Shown here: in pieces, positions 4,531 through 5,455 of the stretch
How the letters are laid out: each line of letters opens with the position of its first letter
How positions within the stretch are numbered: the stretch's first letter is position 1
Assembly (NCBI RefSeq): GCF_040290245.1
Contig: NZ_PSMQ01000083.1
Span: 1 to 5,455 of the forward strand
Length of the DNA: 5,455 nt
Direction: 5' to 3'
DNA from: Thermus_A sp040290245
GTDB lineage: Bacteria; Deinococcota; Deinococci; Deinococcales; Thermaceae
Notes under the pieces: model-generated
The model's database searches: none
Told to the model about the DNA's origin: nothing
The model's input: only the letters and a program-made list of their open reading frames with translations
Translations under genes and position numbers: made by a program

Positions 4531-5455
4531 ATGAAGGGGGTTTGGGGGTTGCTCCTCCTGGGGCTGGTCGCCTGCCGGGCCCAGACCCTCCCGCCCCCCT
4601 TTGACCTTCTGGAAAAGGGGGCCTACCGGGAGGTGGCGGCGCAGGAGGGGTTTGCCGCCTTGTGGGCGGGGGCCCGGCTTTTGGAGGACCGCCTCCCGCT
4701 AACGGAGCGGGCGGAGTACGCCCTCCGCTGGGCGGAGTTTTTGGAAAAGGCCCGCCCCTTTGAGCCGGGGTACGACCGGAAGGCGGCCTGGCGGGCGGCG
4801 GCCCGCCTTCTGGACCAGGCGGGGGATTCCCGGGCGCTTTCCGCCTACACCCGGCTTCTGCCCGAAGACGAGGCGGTCCAGGGGGTTCTCCGCTGGGACA
4901 GGGGGAACTCCCTTTGGGAAAGGCTTTTCCAAGGCCAGGCTTATGAGGCGCTCCTTAGGGTCCTTCCGGAGGGGGAACGGCCAGACCTGAGGGCCCAGGC
5001 CCTTTTCCGCCTCCGGCGCTACCGGGAGGCCCTACCCTTCTACCAGGCCTGGGCCCGGAAGGAGGCCAGGGGGTTTCTGGGCCTGGGCTGGACCCTTTTT
5101 TTCTTGGGGCGGAAGGAGGAGGCCCTGGAGGCCTTCGCCCGCTACCCCCATCCGGAGGGGCTCTATGCCCAAGGCGTTGTCCTGGAGGGCCAGGGGCGGC
5201 TTTTAGAGGCGGTCTCCGCCTACCTTCGCTCCACTTCGGAGGGGCTTCTGAGGGCCGGACGGATCCTCGAGGCCCTGGGCCAGAAGGAGGAGGCGGCCCG
5301 GGTTTATCTTCTCCTGGGGGAGACGGAAGCCCCTTTTGCGGACGACGCCCTCCTTTGGGCCTACCGGCTGGGGAAAGGGGAGGCCTTGGAAAGGCTTAGA
5401 AGGCGGGGTTCCGGCCTCCTTTTGCTTCTGGGGGAGACCCCTCCGCCCCCCCCTC
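4531..5455 (+). CDS. TPR-rich lipoprotein, possible lytic transglycosylase N-terminal region (partial)
   Basis: The frame is open from ATG 4531 to the right edge, giving 308 residues without a stop. The N-terminus is a lipoprotein signal: MKGVW, a Leu-rich core, then the lipobox LVAC with the lipidated Cys at residue 15. The rest is predicted all-helical with TPR-like helix pairs at about 154-178, 183-206, 211-233 and 238-262 (for example LGRKEEALEAF and LGQKEEAARVY), ending in a Pro run. This resembles the superhelical N-terminal part of Slt-type lytic transglycosylases, which cut peptidoglycan. However, the catalytic domain would lie beyond the window, so that function is a guess; a general TPR adaptor lipoprotein is equally open. 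GTG 4519 is an alternative in-frame start. ATG was preferred because it gives a standard signal peptide, although GAGGG abuts it with no spacing. The gene diverges from dnaB. Confidence 0.7.
   Translation, partial: MKGVWGLLLLGLVACRAQTLPPPFDLLEKGAYREVAAQEGFAALWAGARLLEDRLPLTERAEYALRWAEFLEKARPFEPGYDRKAAWRAAARLLDQAGDSRALSAYTRLLPEDEAVQGVLRWDRGNSLWERLFQGQAYEALLRVLPEGERPDLRAQALFRLRRYREALPFYQAWARKEARGFLGLGWTLFFLGRKEEALEAFARYPHPEGLYAQGVVLEGQGRLLEAVSAYLRSTSEGLLRAGRILEALGQKEEAARVYLLLGETEAPFADDALLWAYRLGKGEALERLRRRGSGLLLLLGETPPPPP

Overview
This 5.4-kb window looks like chromosomal DNA from a Thermus-type thermophile. The DNA is very GC-rich with strong G/C third positions. The proteins are rich in Arg, Glu, Leu and Pro, and the five-domain S1 protein and DnaB have lengths usual for Thermus. 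Two genes also appear to have a -10 hexamer 9-10 bases before the start codon with no Shine-Dalgarno, the leaderless arrangement common in Thermus/Deinococcus. The assignment rests on sequence character, not on a database match.

Layout. (1) Positions 1-163, minus: the first 54 codons of a protein that opens directly with a peripheral-subunit (E3) binding domain, behind a leaderless-type promoter. (2) Positions 164-393: intergenic, holding the first copies of a short hairpin repeat. (3) About 394-1227, plus: an exported staphylococcal-nuclease-type enzyme with a C-terminal excalibur-like module. Its signal-peptide region carries three of the four copies of the hairpin repeat, and its start is uncertain. 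(4) Positions 1228-1273: a GC hairpin between convergent genes. (5) Positions 1274-2875, minus: ribosomal protein S1 (rpsA), with a good Shine-Dalgarno and a leader of about 150 bases containing two perfect hairpins. (6) Positions 3060-4391, minus: replicative helicase DnaB, with all motifs intact and no intein. (7) Positions 4392-4530: divergent promoter region. (8) Position 4531 to the window end, plus: the N-terminal 308 residues of a TPR-rich lipoprotein, possibly the superhelical part of a lytic transglycosylase.

How the parts relate. dnaB and rpsA lie in tandem on the minus strand. They may be co-transcribed, but the candidate rpsA promoter overlaps the dnaB stop codon and would give S1 its own transcript. 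dnaB and the lipoprotein gene diverge from one region and use the same -10 hexamer, TAGACT. The nuclease and lipoprotein are envelope or exported proteins flanking a replication/translation pair; no pathway link between them is visible.

The least ordinary signal is the hairpin repeat at 284-524: four same-direction copies of a 24-base unit whose 5-bp stems change on both sides together. I see no clearly new multi-gene system here; most of the window is core genome.
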